Origin: a virus
Reading direction: 5' to 3' (one strand)
Virus record (IMG/VR): IMGVR_UViG_3300043570_002257
Span: 1 to 64,000 of that record
Length of the DNA: 64,000 nucleotides
The notes beneath the pieces were generated by a model that was not told where the DNA came from, made no database searches, and worked only from the letters and a program-made list of their open reading frames with translations. The first letter of the stretch is position 1, and each line of letters begins with the position of its first letter. Positions 1 through 9,094 of the stretch are shown piece by piece. The position numbers were made by a program, and so were the translations under genes.

Positions 1-607
1 TAATGATTTCAGCACTTGTACCACCACTTGTTGTTGCAATAGTGTTACCACCCATTACAACAAGTCTTACTTCTGTAATGATTTCATTAGATTCTGAGTT
101 TAACTCAAAACTATTGTTATCTAAATGGTGAATTTCAAATGATAATAAGTTACCATCAATGCTTAATGCTTGAACTAAAATGTTTGCTGTACCTATATTG
201 TGATTTACAATATTGATTCCTGGTAAAATATTTCTTATAATACTGTATTGTCTTACATTACTACCACCTGTAAGCTTGAACATTTTTTGAGCAAGCAATA
301 CACCTTCTAACATTCCTTCAGTGTAAGTCTTTGAATTTTCTTGTACGTAGTATGAATTATGTCCCTCACAAACTAGTGCAAAATTTAACACATAAAAGTC
401 TTGAGGTAATTTACCTTTACCTTTATGTATTTCTATAGCTTTTGAACGCGAAGGGTTTACCTTAAGACCCAGTTCATAATTAACCTTCATTGCAACTTTG
501 ATAAGTTGTTGAGGATCTATTGAACTTTCTAAGTCATAAGTTCTCATGTCTATCTTGACACTTTCAAGTAGTTCATCAAATTCTTTATATTGTACTTCAG
601 TCAACAT
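1..607 (-). CDS. tail/ring structural protein, cut by window edge
   Basis: Open reading frame entering from the left edge; the start ATG is at 605-607 and 202 codons lie inside the window with no stop. The product begins MLTEVQYKEFDELLESVK and carries a KVNYELGLKVNPSR segment followed by a mostly beta-predicted region rich in N, S and T. It is the last visible gene of the minus-strand virion operon, 16 nt downstream of the next gene. Position beside adaptor-like genes suggests a tail or ring component. I do not recognise a named domain; the function is inferred from context only. Confidence 0.6.
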   Translation of the reverse strand, partial: MLTEVQYKEFDELLESVKIDMRTYDLESSIDPQQLIKVAMKVNYELGLKVNPSRSKAIEIHKGKGKLPQDFYVLNFALVCEGHNSYYVQENSKTYTEGMLEGVLLAQKMFKLTGGSNVRQYSIIRNILPGINIVNHNIGTANILVQALSIDGNLLSFEIHHLDNNSFELNSESNEIITEVRLVVMGGNTIATTSGGTSAEII

Positions 608-623
608 CGTTTTTTATATTAAA

Positions 624-1295
624 TTATCTAGCAGTGTGTTTAAGATCTTGTGCAGCATCTTGTGGAATCTGCATCATTAATCCTAAATCTCTCATAGCAA
701 GTTGTTCTATTTCAGGAAATAAGTGTTCAGGAACATTATAAGGACTATCTTGAATAAACTGACAGTCATCAGCAGGATCACAGTTATAGTTAGAAATGTC
801 ACCTTCAAACACACCTTCAATTCTTACAGCATCCCATTCTAAATTAGGAAAATACAGATGACCATCTAAATACCAATAATATTTTTTCTTATTATACTTA
901 AATGTTTTTTGTCTTTCCATTTGTTGGAAAGTTGTTGGATATGTGCTTGTAAGATCTTCTGACAAATCTAATGATGTAACAGCTCTAATTAAAGGTCCCC
1001 AATATCCATCATATAACTCAGGTAGTTTATCTTTTGTTCTTTTAAAATAACAACCTGTGTCAATACCATGACATTGAGCTTGTGCTCTGTCTACTTCAAT
1101 CAGTTCCACAAAATCTAAAGTTTGAAATACTGATTGATATTTCATAATGCGATTCAAGTTATCTTGTCTACGCATCATTAGTTTTGCATGCTTGTTAACA
1201 AGAGAGTACAAGAAACGGTCAGTTAAGAAAGCGTCTTGCTTAACTGCTTTTACTTGGTTACGCACCCTTGATAATACTTCACCTATTGTAATCAT
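624..1295 (-). CDS. putative tail adaptor/ring protein (crAss-like)
   Basis: A 223-aa protein with a helical N-terminus (residues 1-55), a beta-rich middle and a C-terminal helix (VPEHLFPEIEQLAMRDL, near residue 190). This layout resembles head-tail adaptor proteins of podoviruses, the T7 gp11 / P22 gp4 style, which stack as rings under the portal. It follows the 192-aa gene by 3 nt, so the two are probably translated together. Assignment as a ring/adaptor protein is inferred from fold impression and gene order; the exact ring number of the crAss-like tail cannot be assigned from sequence alone. Confidence 0.5.
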   Translation of the reverse strand: MITIGEVLSRVRNQVKAVKQDAFLTDRFLYSLVNKHAKLMMRRQDNLNRIMKYQSVFQTLDFVELIEVDRAQAQCHGIDTGCYFKRTKDKLPELYDGYWGPLIRAVTSLDLSEDLTSTYPTTFQQMERQKTFKYNKKKYYWYLDGHLYFPNLEWDAVRIEGVFEGDISNYNCDPADDCQFIQDSPYNVPEHLFPEIEQLAMRDLGLMMQIPQDAAQDLKHTAR

Positions 1296-1298
1296 TTG

Positions 1299-1877
1299 TT
1301 ATAATTCAAATTCGTTATACATTGATATGTCTTGTTCAACCTGTTCTTTAAAAGATTCATAACCTTTAGTTCTGAACATACTTGATATTTTTATCTTAGG
1401 ATCAATTTCTACATATAACTTCCATTTTTCAGGATATGTTTTACTGACCATTCTTTTAAATGCTCTTGTAGGTTTGAATCCCCAAAGCTCATGATTTTTA
1501 AATCTATACTTTGTACCATAAGTAGTATAGAAAATCTTTGCTAAATGTTGATCACTTTCCCAGTTGCGAAATTCTATGACTTTCATATATTCAGCACTGG
1601 TCTTGTAGTCAACATTTGGACTACGCCTTGGTTGACAAGTTCCTATGAATAGATGTCCAATTTGTTCTGGAATCTCAACACCATCTCTATTCTCAATCAC
1701 AGTAGACCAAAGGTTTGTGTTGAATGTGTGAATTATCTTCTTTACATCAGCAGCACTAAGGTCTTTTGCAGAAGGAACTTTTTGTTTAAGTAACTCAATA
1801 AATTCTGAGTTTAAAGTTCCTTCAGCACTGGGTCTAAAACGAGGTGCATTAAGATTTGGTTTTCTTGCATCTTTCAT
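1299..1877 (-). CDS. conserved virion protein, probable tail ring component
   Basis: A 192-aa basic protein starting MKDARKPNLNAPRFRPS. The Pro/Arg-rich unstructured N-terminus (about 20 residues) is typical of proteins that thread into a neighbouring ring subunit. The middle contains a conserved-looking HELWGFKPTRAFKRMV segment. It sits in the tail end of the virion operon between the metallophosphoesterase and the adaptor-like gene. A structural role fits the position; no enzyme motif is visible. Confidence 0.5.
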   Translation of the reverse strand: MKDARKPNLNAPRFRPSAEGTLNSEFIELLKQKVPSAKDLSAADVKKIIHTFNTNLWSTVIENRDGVEIPEQIGHLFIGTCQPRRSPNVDYKTSAEYMKVIEFRNWESDQHLAKIFYTTYGTKYRFKNHELWGFKPTRAFKRMVSKTYPEKWKLYVEIDPKIKISSMFRTKGYESFKEQVEQDISMYNEFEL

Positions 1878-1939
1878 ATGTTACCTACAATAAGAATTTA
1901 CTAAATTTTTGGGACATTATAAAGAACTTCTTTGATTAA

Positions 1940-3286
1940 TTAGACTGTATATGTGAATTCACTTATAAGTCCCTTGCTAGAGTCATGTATATGAATGATT
2001 GCAGAACGTGAGTTTCCAACGTATTTGTTATGATAATGGTAGTAATCTGAAGATGTCAATGCTGGAATTATTCTTGTTACAAAACCATTTTGTTCATTCT
2101 CAGTTACAAATTGAGTTGTTTTACGTCCATGATAATGACCTGTGTAAAGCATTCTATATTTAGAAAAACCCCATTCACTAGCAAATTCCACAGCATATAC
2201 TAATGGATTGTTTTTTGCTGTTACATCACCATGTTCAAAACATAACATGTTTAAACCATATGTAACAACCTTTCTCTCAGCGTAGGTTACATTAAATTCT
2301 ATGTCTTCCCAACTCTTAAATGCTTGAGATACAGCATGTAACAAATGAAATGAACTTAATCTGTCATGATTACCAGGTATAAACAATACTTCTAATTTCT
2401 CACAGAACTGTTTAGCTATACCAATTGCTTGGCATATTCCATCAAATGCTTTTATGTAAGCTTCAGTTGCCATCTCAGAATTCTCAACTGGAGTTCCTTT
2501 TGTAGTTGTACCACCAAAGGTATCCATGTTAAGCGTATCTGGGCCTATTACAAACACTATCTTCTCTAAGACATAGTTTGTATGAGCTTTCTCAATTAAG
2601 TAGCTTACAGAGGCTCTGAGGATCTCTGCCATGTCTTCATTACCTACTTTGCCAAAGTGCAAGTCTTGTAATGATAAAACCCCACATACTTTTTCTTTAG
2701 AACTAGTGTTCTGCCAAAAAGCTGCAGGGTCAAGTGGTGTTATTTGAGGTATCTGATAAGTTTCAAGTAACTCAAGAAAAGTACTTTGTATTTTTTCTTC
2801 TTGTGGTACTCTACTTACTAATGCTGATACTAACCATTTTGTACCTTTCTCTTTATTCCAATACTGAGAAAGTTTCCAAATTTTTGTGTCAATTTTTAGA
2901 AGTGAGATAATCTCTTCTGCACTACGTGGTTCTGTTGCAGAAAGACCTACAATTTTACTAGTGCCTGATTCTAAGTCTTCATGAATTTCAATTCTTTTAG
3001 AATCTTCATCTCTGTTGTGAAACCTGTCTTTGGCGTCAACACCAAGTTGTTGTTCTAGTTCAAATAATATTTCTTCATTTGAAATTGATTCAGATTTTTT
3101 TGTTAAATTTGCTTCTACCATTTGGATGATTACAGAATCTATTCTGGAACCTGCATCATTTAAAACTTTAATGACTTCTTCTTTTATCTTTTGGTAATAA
3201 GATATTGAAATACCTAGTCTTTGAGATTCAGCTTCTGCTGACTTCTTTCTTTTTAAGCTATGGTATACTGCTGCAATAATATTCAT
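1940..3286 (-). CDS. calcineurin-like metallophosphoesterase
   Basis: 448 aa. Residues 1-130 are helical and charged. The C-terminal half holds the metallophosphoesterase blocks in order: SLQDLHFGK (D-x-H) near 208, GPDTLNMD near 248, GNHDRLSS near 305, a single His in FEHGD near 352, and the final TGHYHG near 382. These residues normally bind two metals and cleave phosphoesters. The family covers DNA repair nucleases (SbcD/Mre11 type) and small-molecule phosphatases; which substrate is used here is not visible. It lies inside the virion operon between fibre and ring genes, so it could be packaged or act on DNA during assembly; that is inference. Confidence 0.85.
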   Translation of the reverse strand: MNIIAAVYHSLKRKKSAEAESQRLGISISYYQKIKEEVIKVLNDAGSRIDSVIIQMVEANLTKKSESISNEEILFELEQQLGVDAKDRFHNRDEDSKRIEIHEDLESGTSKIVGLSATEPRSAEEIISLLKIDTKIWKLSQYWNKEKGTKWLVSALVSRVPQEEKIQSTFLELLETYQIPQITPLDPAAFWQNTSSKEKVCGVLSLQDLHFGKVGNEDMAEILRASVSYLIEKAHTNYVLEKIVFVIGPDTLNMDTFGGTTTKGTPVENSEMATEAYIKAFDGICQAIGIAKQFCEKLEVLFIPGNHDRLSSFHLLHAVSQAFKSWEDIEFNVTYAERKVVTYGLNMLCFEHGDVTAKNNPLVYAVEFASEWGFSKYRMLYTGHYHGRKTTQFVTENEQNGFVTRIIPALTSSDYYHYHNKYVGNSRSAIIHIHDSSKGLISEFTYTV

Positions 3287-3372
3287 AGGTTATTTTTATT
3301 ATGGTTAAACTTTAGCAAAAATAAGAAATTAATTAACAATTTCTTATAAATGCAATGGTTTTTAAAAAGATA

Positions 3373-3392
3373 CCCCCAGCTCTCGCCAGGGG
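3373..3392 (-). terminator. hairpin terminator or attenuator after the TSP1 gene
   Basis: On the minus strand CCCCTGGC pairs with GCTGGGGG (two G-U pairs) around a GAGA tetraloop, followed by TATCTTTTT. It lies 60 nt downstream of the thrombospondin-repeat gene stop and upstream of the metallophosphoesterase, in the longest gap (164 nt) of the left part of the operon. It probably lowers transcription of the genes farther downstream. Confidence 0.6.
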
Positions 3393-3450
3393 CACTTCTA
3401 TCAAAACAATAGGAAAACCAACAAACCTAAAGTCAGATTATTTTTGAATA

Positions 3451-5211
3451 TTAACCATTTATAAGTGCAAAACATTCTGCACTAGCAGTACAAGGACCTC
3501 CCATTACAATTGAGATAACATTAATAGGTTGATCTTGTCCAGCAACACCATATCTAAATACAGGTGCTCCACTTATACTGCATATTGCAAATTGAAGTCC
3601 TGAACCAGTATCTAGAGTAGGTAACATTGTAGTATTAATCAATACATATCCTGCAGTAATATCAGTGTAATGGAAATATAACATTTCACCACCAACCATT
3701 AACTCTTCATATGGTACAACTACAGTGTAACAAGTAGGTTCAGTTTGGTTTTCTTCACATGCTTCACCTTCTGCAAGATTTACTTCAGGAGAATTTGTTA
3801 CTGAGTCACTTAAAGCACAAAAGACATGAGTATCAAGACCACCAATACCACCTATTCCAAATTGTTGTGGAACTCCATTACAATCTGTATAGTTTACAGT
3901 TTGAATTTCAGCTGCTGTTGTTGTTGCAGTATAAGATATACATGGTGTAGGAGGAGGAGTACAAGCAAGTACTGTAACACTTGATGTTGTTTGAACCTCA
4001 CAACTTCCAGATGCACTAATTTTGTAAACTTTTATATAATATGTACCAGCAGTTACTCCTGTAAATGTGTGAGTATATGTTGAGGCTGTGCCTGTTACAA
4101 TAAAATCATGATATTGTAAAGGAACAGTAGGTGCACTTGTACTAACTAATTCTACAGTTAAGTTTGTTGCTGCTCCTATAGCAGCGTCATTAAATGTTAA
4201 TTCAACAGTTTCACAATCTACAGAATCACTATAAAATTCTGTTACAGGTACACATATTGGTGAAGTACAAGCTTCTGTTTCTATTAAAACAGGACAAACT
4301 GTTCCACCGCATGATGCTGGTGTAACCACAGTTCTAGTTCTAGTTCTTGTATCTGCTTCACAAGCTGACCATTCGCTCCATGCGGAAACTACACAATCAA
4401 CAGGAACACAACATGCTTGAGTCTCAGTTAAAGTTGGGCATACTGTACCACCACAAGATGCGGGTGTTACAACTGTCCTTGTTCTTGTTTGAAAACCACC
4501 AACACATGACGACCAAGCACTCCATCCAGATACTACACAATCAACTGGTGTACAGCATGATCTAGTTTCAATTAATGTTGGACATGCAACACCACCATTT
4601 GATGCAGGTGTAGTTACAGTTCTAGTCCTTGTTTCAATACCATCAATACATGATGACCATGATGACCACGCTGAAACTACACAATCCACAGGAACTGTAC
4701 AACTTTGTGTATCTGTTAATGTAGGGCATGCTGTTCCACCACCACTAGTTGGTGTTATAATAGTACGTGTTCTTGTTTGTATTCCATCTGTACAAGTAGA
4801 CCAACTAGACCAAGCTGAAACCACACAATCTACAGGAACTGTACATGCTTGAGTTTCTGTTAGTGTAGGACAAGCAGTACCACCATTTTGAGGTGCTTGT
4901 ATAACTGTTCTTGTTCTTGTTTGCACACCATCAACACAAGTTGACCATGCTGACCAATCAGACACAACGCAGTTAACAACTGGAAGTGTACCATCGCAAC
5001 AATCACAAATTCTTGCAGCAAGAGTTTGAATTACTTGGTTAATATTTACACCAGGTAAAATTCCTAAACAAGGAATGGCAGGTCCAGTATATCTTACGCA
5101 TGTGTCAAGAACAATCTCTTCACATGGTTCACCTATACAATCTGGTGGTGGTGGAGCTGGAACACATGGTGTTGGCTCTGTACAAGGTTGACAATATTGA
5201 TTAGGATACAT
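3451..5211 (-). CDS. fibre-like virion protein with five thrombospondin type 1 repeats
   Basis: 586 aa, rich in Cys, Thr and Pro. Residues 1-30 are Pro/Cys-rich; 31-75 carry a domain shared with the next gene upstream (C-V-x-Y/W-x-G-P-x-I-P-C, then a helix). Residues 81-320 are five tandem 48-residue repeats starting CVVSxWSxWSxC, continuing RTRTV and ending CPTLxET; this is the thrombospondin type 1 signature (Trp and Arg layers plus disulfides). Residues 321-420 look like an Ig/FN3-type beta domain and 421-586 form a last, Cys-containing beta-rich domain. It is probably displayed on the virion surface and binds host or environmental glycans. The anchoring site (head or tail) is not known. 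Confidence 0.75.
   Translation of the reverse strand: MYPNQYCQPCTEPTPCVPAPPPPDCIGEPCEEIVLDTCVRYTGPAIPCLGILPGVNINQVIQTLAARICDCCDGTLPVVNCVVSDWSAWSTCVDGVQTRTRTVIQAPQNGGTACPTLTETQACTVPVDCVVSAWSSWSTCTDGIQTRTRTIITPTSGGGTACPTLTDTQSCTVPVDCVVSAWSSWSSCIDGIETRTRTVTTPASNGGVACPTLIETRSCCTPVDCVVSGWSAWSSCVGGFQTRTRTVVTPASCGGTVCPTLTETQACCVPVDCVVSAWSEWSACEADTRTRTRTVVTPASCGGTVCPVLIETEACTSPICVPVTEFYSDSVDCETVELTFNDAAIGAATNLTVELVSTSAPTVPLQYHDFIVTGTASTYTHTFTGVTAGTYYIKVYKISASGSCEVQTTSSVTVLACTPPPTPCISYTATTTAAEIQTVNYTDCNGVPQQFGIGGIGGLDTHVFCALSDSVTNSPEVNLAEGEACEENQTEPTCYTVVVPYEELMVGGEMLYFHYTDITAGYVLINTTMLPTLDTGSGLQFAICSISGAPVFRYGVAGQDQPINVISIVMGGPCTASAECFALING
4252..4971 (-). repeat. five in-frame 144-bp repeats encoding TSP1 modules
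   Basis: The repeat units start at protein residues 81, 129, 177, 225 and 273, an exact 48-residue (144-bp) period. Each unit carries C-x4-W-S-x-W-S-x-C, then T-R-T-R-T, then C-P-x-L-x-E/D-T. The units differ at many third positions and some residues, so they are not a fresh duplication, but copy number could change by recombination. Confidence 0.9.
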
Positions 5212-5237
5212 TATATTTAAATTTTATTTGTTTATTA

Positions 5238-6806
5238 TTATGAACAGATTATTTCACCAGCACATGCTATAGCTCTATTAGTTGATATTGTTCCTAAGCA
5301 GTTATAAGTTTTAATCTTAGGTGTACAAGGATCATCTATACCACATTTTACATATTTTTGTGATTCATAAATGTGTTCTACTGTAGACACACCTGTTGCA
5401 AATGTTTTTGTAATAGATTCTAATACAAACATACTACAATCACCATCTACATCATAATTTAATACTGCTGTAAAAGGAGCAATTGTATTTGCTACAGTAT
5501 TACCTGTTGATATGTCTTTTAATGTTAGTATTGTTTTTCTTCTTTTTGTCAAATATGTATCACCATCACATATTGCGTTAAACTCATCATGCACAATATC
5601 TTCAACACTAATACAATAAAGCACTGCAGATAATGCAATTATACCAACTGTTGTTGTAACTGTTGAATCATCACATGAATATTGAGCAATAACTTGTATT
5701 TGATAATTTTTAGTAGGGTCTGGCACAATTGTAATTGTGTGACTATTTGTACCAAATGGTTTAGTTACATTTAATATTGGTGAACCAACAATAGATGTTC
5801 CATTCCACTCATATGCTTTTACTAGATAACTTAATGGTGCTTCTGATACAGATCCTGTATTAGGTGCAGACCATGTAATTGTTGATCCTGAAGTAGTTAA
5901 ATTAGTTATTTGAAGATTTGAAACAGGAACAGGAATACATGGTAATGTACCATTTGAACAACAATTACTAACTGCTGTTCTCATATCACAGATTGTCAAC
6001 CACATATTTACTATAGTTTCTGACAAAGTAGTTGGATTTGCAACCCAACCAGCAATTTGTGACATTGTATTTGCAGGAGTAGTTAATTGTGCAGCAGCAT
6101 CTAAGCCAGCACATTCTTTTCCTATTGCTGTTGATAAAGCTGCGTTAGTTCCTAACAATGTTGTTAATTGACAAAACTTACTTTCAAATGCTGAAAAAGC
6201 TTGTCCAATAGGAATAACTGCTCCTGGTGTTGCACTACTTGCACATTGAGATACAACAGATATTGTTGTTCCTGTACCACCACCACCTGTATTTGATTCT
6301 AATACAGTAACTCTATTTTGTAAATTTGTAATTGTTAAGTTAATACTTGTTATTTCATCTATGATTTCACATATTTTAGATGCCAAGTATGCACTATAAT
6401 CATTTGGAAGTAATGCAGTTATTTCATCTCCATCTTCTGTAAAATACAAACATGCAGGTAATGAAATTGGTAATACTGTACCACCACCTCCAGAACCCTC
6501 ATCACAACAATTATCTTCAAAATAACATTGCTTATCAATAATCAATTGCAATGCTTGAACAATTGTAGTAGGTTCAACAGCACCTGTAGGTACTAAACAT
6601 TTGAAATCTAAAGTAGTAAGATCAATAACTCCAGAAGCTATCTCACATAACTTTATTGCTAACTCATAAACAACATCTGTAATTGAGTCTCCTTTGCAAA
6701 GTTCAATGCAAGGAATATCTGGACCTTGCCAAATAACGCATGAAGATGATATTTTTGTACATCCATCTTCAGGTTTTAAATTTAAGTTGCTGTTTATAGG
6801 TTTCAT
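5238..6806 (-). CDS. fibre-like virion protein with fibronectin type III domain
   Basis: 522 aa. Residues about 10-55 match the N-terminal anchor of the TSP1 protein (C-V-I-W-Q-G-P-D-I-P-C followed by a helix). A coiled-coil-like stretch (ITSINLTITNLQNRVTVLES, near 155) is followed by a Gly-rich linker, a second anchor-like helix-rich part, and an FN3-type domain at about 300-395. The C-terminal 120 residues are a separate Cys-rich beta domain. The start overlaps the stop of the 74-aa gene (TAATG). The coiled coil suggests a trimer, as in head or tail fibres. Role inferred; sequence domains seen by eye. Confidence 0.65.
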   Translation of the reverse strand: MKPINSNLNLKPEDGCTKISSSCVIWQGPDIPCIELCKGDSITDVVYELAIKLCEIASGVIDLTTLDFKCLVPTGAVEPTTIVQALQLIIDKQCYFEDNCCDEGSGGGGTVLPISLPACLYFTEDGDEITALLPNDYSAYLASKICEIIDEITSINLTITNLQNRVTVLESNTGGGGTGTTISVVSQCASSATPGAVIPIGQAFSAFESKFCQLTTLLGTNAALSTAIGKECAGLDAAAQLTTPANTMSQIAGWVANPTTLSETIVNMWLTICDMRTAVSNCCSNGTLPCIPVPVSNLQITNLTTSGSTITWSAPNTGSVSEAPLSYLVKAYEWNGTSIVGSPILNVTKPFGTNSHTITIVPDPTKNYQIQVIAQYSCDDSTVTTTVGIIALSAVLYCISVEDIVHDEFNAICDGDTYLTKRRKTILTLKDISTGNTVANTIAPFTAVLNYDVDGDCSMFVLESITKTFATGVSTVEHIYESQKYVKCGIDDPCTPKIKTYNCLGTISTNRAIACAGEIICS

Positions 6807-7030
6807 TATATTGTCTTGATTTTTTCTTCAATACTAATTTTTGAACAACTTCCACCAAATGTTAACCCACAAGTATTCAATTCAAGAGTTCTTAAATAAA
6901 GTTCTCTCATATCACTTGCATATTCAGCATTAACAGTTGTCTTACAAGATTTTAAACCATAACGCGTTTTCTTGTAGGAAACAAATACTGCATCTGCAAA
7001 TACTTCACTTATGCGTTCTAATGGATCCAT
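6806..7030 (-). CDS. small conserved virion-operon protein
   Basis: 74 aa, starting MDPLERISEVFADAVF and containing two or three Cys in the second half. It is translationally coupled to the FN3 fibre gene (1-nt overlap) and starts 1 nt after the zinc-ribbon gene. Because small genes next to phage fibres often encode assembly factors, a chaperone or connector role is possible, but no motif supports it. Confidence 0.6.
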   Translation of the reverse strand: MDPLERISEVFADAVFVSYKKTRYGLKSCKTTVNAEYASDMRELYLRTLELNTCGLTFGGSCSKISIEEKIKTI

Positions 7031-7031
7031 A

Positions 7032-7220
7032 TTATGTGTTGTTTGTTTTATTTTGATCTGTACTCAAAGAAGGTTTAACCACTTGATTCTCAGATTGTGT
7101 TTTCAGTTTAAGTTGATTCTCAAAGTTTGTAACACATGTGCCACATACTTCTCTACCATTTGATGCAATTCTTTTTTGACATCCACATGATAATTTTGAT
7201 CCACAGTTTTGACAATTCAT
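7032..7220 (-). CDS. small zinc-ribbon protein
   Basis: 62 aa with four Cys knuckle pieces: CQNCGSKLSCGC at residues 3-14 and CGTC at 27-30. This is a likely one-zinc ribbon followed by a polar, disordered tail (Q, N, K, S). It lies between the 187-aa virion-operon protein and the 74-aa gene. Function unknown; the metal site is inferred from Cys spacing. Confidence 0.65.
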   Translation of the reverse strand: MNCQNCGSKLSCGCQKRIASNGREVCGTCVTNFENQLKLKTQSENQVVKPSLSTDQNKTNNT

Positions 7221-7244
7221 CTTTTTAGGTTTTAATTTTTTATA

Positions 7245-7808
7245 TTAAGGGCATGTTACACAGCAACCTGTCATATATTTTTTAAGCAACTTGTCAGCAT
7301 ATGCTAACATTTCAACACCTTGCTTAGGTGCGTGACAATATTCTGTCTTAGCTTTTGCAGCATCAATGTACATTTTTATATAACGTAAGTCATGTAATTT
7401 TTGATGTTGCTGTGGTGAAGGCTCACAAGGTTCTAATTGTACTTTACAAAGTTCTTTGTAATAAGCATTCATAATTGTTGTTGTTCTTAAATGATAATAT
7501 TCAACAAACACTTTTTCGTTTGGTGAAACACTATATTTAATTGTGTATAGTCCATCAGGCAAAGAAATTAAAGTCTCTGCTAGAGGATGTTGTAAACTAA
7601 AGTCTTTTGCATTTAAATTAATTGCAAAACCAGGAGCAATCTTGGGTTCTGTAATATATAAAGGTTCTGTAAATCCAGGAAAGAATATGTCTAACCTAGG
7701 ACAGTCTACAGGTAATGTCTCAGCATAACTAGAACTATCCCATATTTTGAGAATAGTATCACAAGCTGTATCTGGGATATCTAACGCCAGAATATGTTTT
7801 ATTGCCAT
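7245..7808 (-). CDS. conserved virion-operon protein, unknown role
   Basis: 187 aa. The first 110 residues look like a beta sandwich (DIPDTACDTILKIWDSSSY, then LDIFFPGF and YTIKYSV), followed by a helical part and a Cys-rich C-terminus (GCCVTCP). It sits between the abundant-looking 384-aa virion protein and the fibres, so it may be a fibre adaptor. No family with known function is recognised. Confidence 0.6.
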   Translation of the reverse strand: MAIKHILALDIPDTACDTILKIWDSSSYAETLPVDCPRLDIFFPGFTEPLYITEPKIAPGFAINLNAKDFSLQHPLAETLISLPDGLYTIKYSVSPNEKVFVEYYHLRTTTIMNAYYKELCKVQLEPCEPSPQQHQKLHDLRYIKMYIDAAKAKTEYCHAPKQGVEMLAYADKLLKKYMTGCCVTCP

Positions 7809-7876
7809 GGTTTGAATTTATTATAATAGAATCTCTACACTTAGAATTTACAAAAAAAAACTAACATAAACAAAAA

Positions 7877-7909
7877 AAGGAGGGAAGAGTTGCACCCTTC
7901 TCCTCCTTC
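7877..7909 (-). terminator. intrinsic terminator after the 384-aa virion protein gene
   Basis: On the minus strand an AAGGAGG arm pairs with CCTCCTT, with an inner GAAG/CTTC helix and a short loop, followed by a run of seven T. It lies 30 nt downstream of the 384-aa gene stop. The strong stem with T-tract is the classical intrinsic terminator form. Partial read-through would give the fibre genes lower expression than the virion protein. Confidence 0.75.
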
Positions 7910-7939
7910 TTTGCAATGTATGGAAAGCAAGATCAGTTA

Positions 7940-9094
7940 TTACAACTGAACTTGAAGTTGTACATGATTACCAGAACTTAACAACAATGTGTTAAAGTAA
8001 GTTTCAAATGCAGCAACACGAGCATCAACAATAACTTTTACCAAGTATTGATCAGCATCCATCATACCAGTAGGGTTGCTCTTACGAGGAACACTATGTA
8101 AAATGTGATAAGTGTAGTACTTAGCGTTACGAGACAACTCAGTAAGAGTAGTATCATCTAACACTTCACGTAAACGTGAATCTTGAGTCCAAGGCTCTTG
8201 TTGATATCTTTTAGCTAAGATTAACTCTCTAACTAAAGTTTCACCATAACCTTTTCCTTGGTAAGCAACAGTAACTTCTGCAACTGAGAAACAAGACTCA
8301 GAACAAGGATCACCAGTTGAATCAACTGCAGATGCATAGATATAAACTGGCTCAATTTCAAAATGATCTTTAGGATCAAAAGAACAGTTACCAAATTTAG
8401 TGTCTACATAAGCACCAGTCAACTTCAATTGTACCCATTTTTCATCTAAAGCAATAGTTGCCCAGTTTACAGGTTTTGTAGTTGTGATTACTGGAGTACC
8501 AGTTGAGTTGTCAGTGTACAATAAAGAAGCAGAAACAAAGTTACTAACAATAGCATCTTCTGCAATTGCAGTAGCCCATGCTTCGTAAACAATTGCTGAA
8601 TCAACTAAAGTTCCAGCAACATCACCTGCGCAACATCCTGTGAAAGCATCAACAGTTTTGTAAACGTTGTGAGTTAAAAAACGTAATGCAGCAGAACCTT
8701 TAACATCTACACGTAGACGGTAAGTTGTGTTACAAGTAATATCACAAGGAGCAGCAGCACCAACAGTGATTACGTGATTTACAGCGTTAGCTGGTTCAGT
8801 TACGTAGAATGCACTAACGTACTTAGGGTTGATACCTTTTGACTTTACAGTCTCTTTGTATCCACCGTGGAAAGGACCAATCTTGTCATTAGCGTGGAAG
8901 CTACCTTGAGCAAGATAAATTAATGGAGTTGCAGCATATGTAGGTGCAGCAGCGATGTCTTGGATAATGTTATCTTGTGCAGATACAACACCAATTTCAC
9001 CAGCAACCAATGCTAATGTGTTTTGCCCATCTTTAGTAGAGATACCATCTGTTCCTACTAAGACTTTTTGAAAGGCGTGTGGAAAATAAGCCAT
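7940..9094 (-). CDS. major Cys-containing virion structural protein
   Basis: 384 aa, starting MAYFPHAFQKVLVGTDG. It is beta-rich, with several close Cys pairs (CDITC, GCC, CSESC) in the middle and a long helical C-terminus (VRELILAKRYQQEPW onward). Base composition is less AT-biased than its neighbours and it ends in a strong terminator, both common for highly expressed virion genes. Position after the capsid and adaptor genes suggests an auxiliary capsid or tail-sheath-like surface protein. The precise role is inference. Confidence 0.6.
   Translation of the reverse strand: MAYFPHAFQKVLVGTDGISTKDGQNTLALVAGEIGVVSAQDNIIQDIAAAPTYAATPLIYLAQGSFHANDKIGPFHGGYKETVKSKGINPKYVSAFYVTEPANAVNHVITVGAAAPCDITCNTTYRLRVDVKGSAALRFLTHNVYKTVDAFTGCCAGDVAGTLVDSAIVYEAWATAIAEDAIVSNFVSASLLYTDNSTGTPVITTTKPVNWATIALDEKWVQLKLTGAYVDTKFGNCSFDPKDHFEIEPVYIYASAVDSTGDPCSESCFSVAEVTVAYQGKGYGETLVRELILAKRYQQEPWTQDSRLREVLDDTTLTELSRNAKYYTYHILHSVPRKSNPTGMMDADQYLVKVIVDARVAAFETYFNTLLLSSGNHVQLQVQL

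Noticed and set aside
4252-4971. CRISPR array or tandem DNA repeat element
   Set aside because: The 144-bp period is in frame and encodes TSP1 units with synonymous differences; no spacer-repeat pattern.
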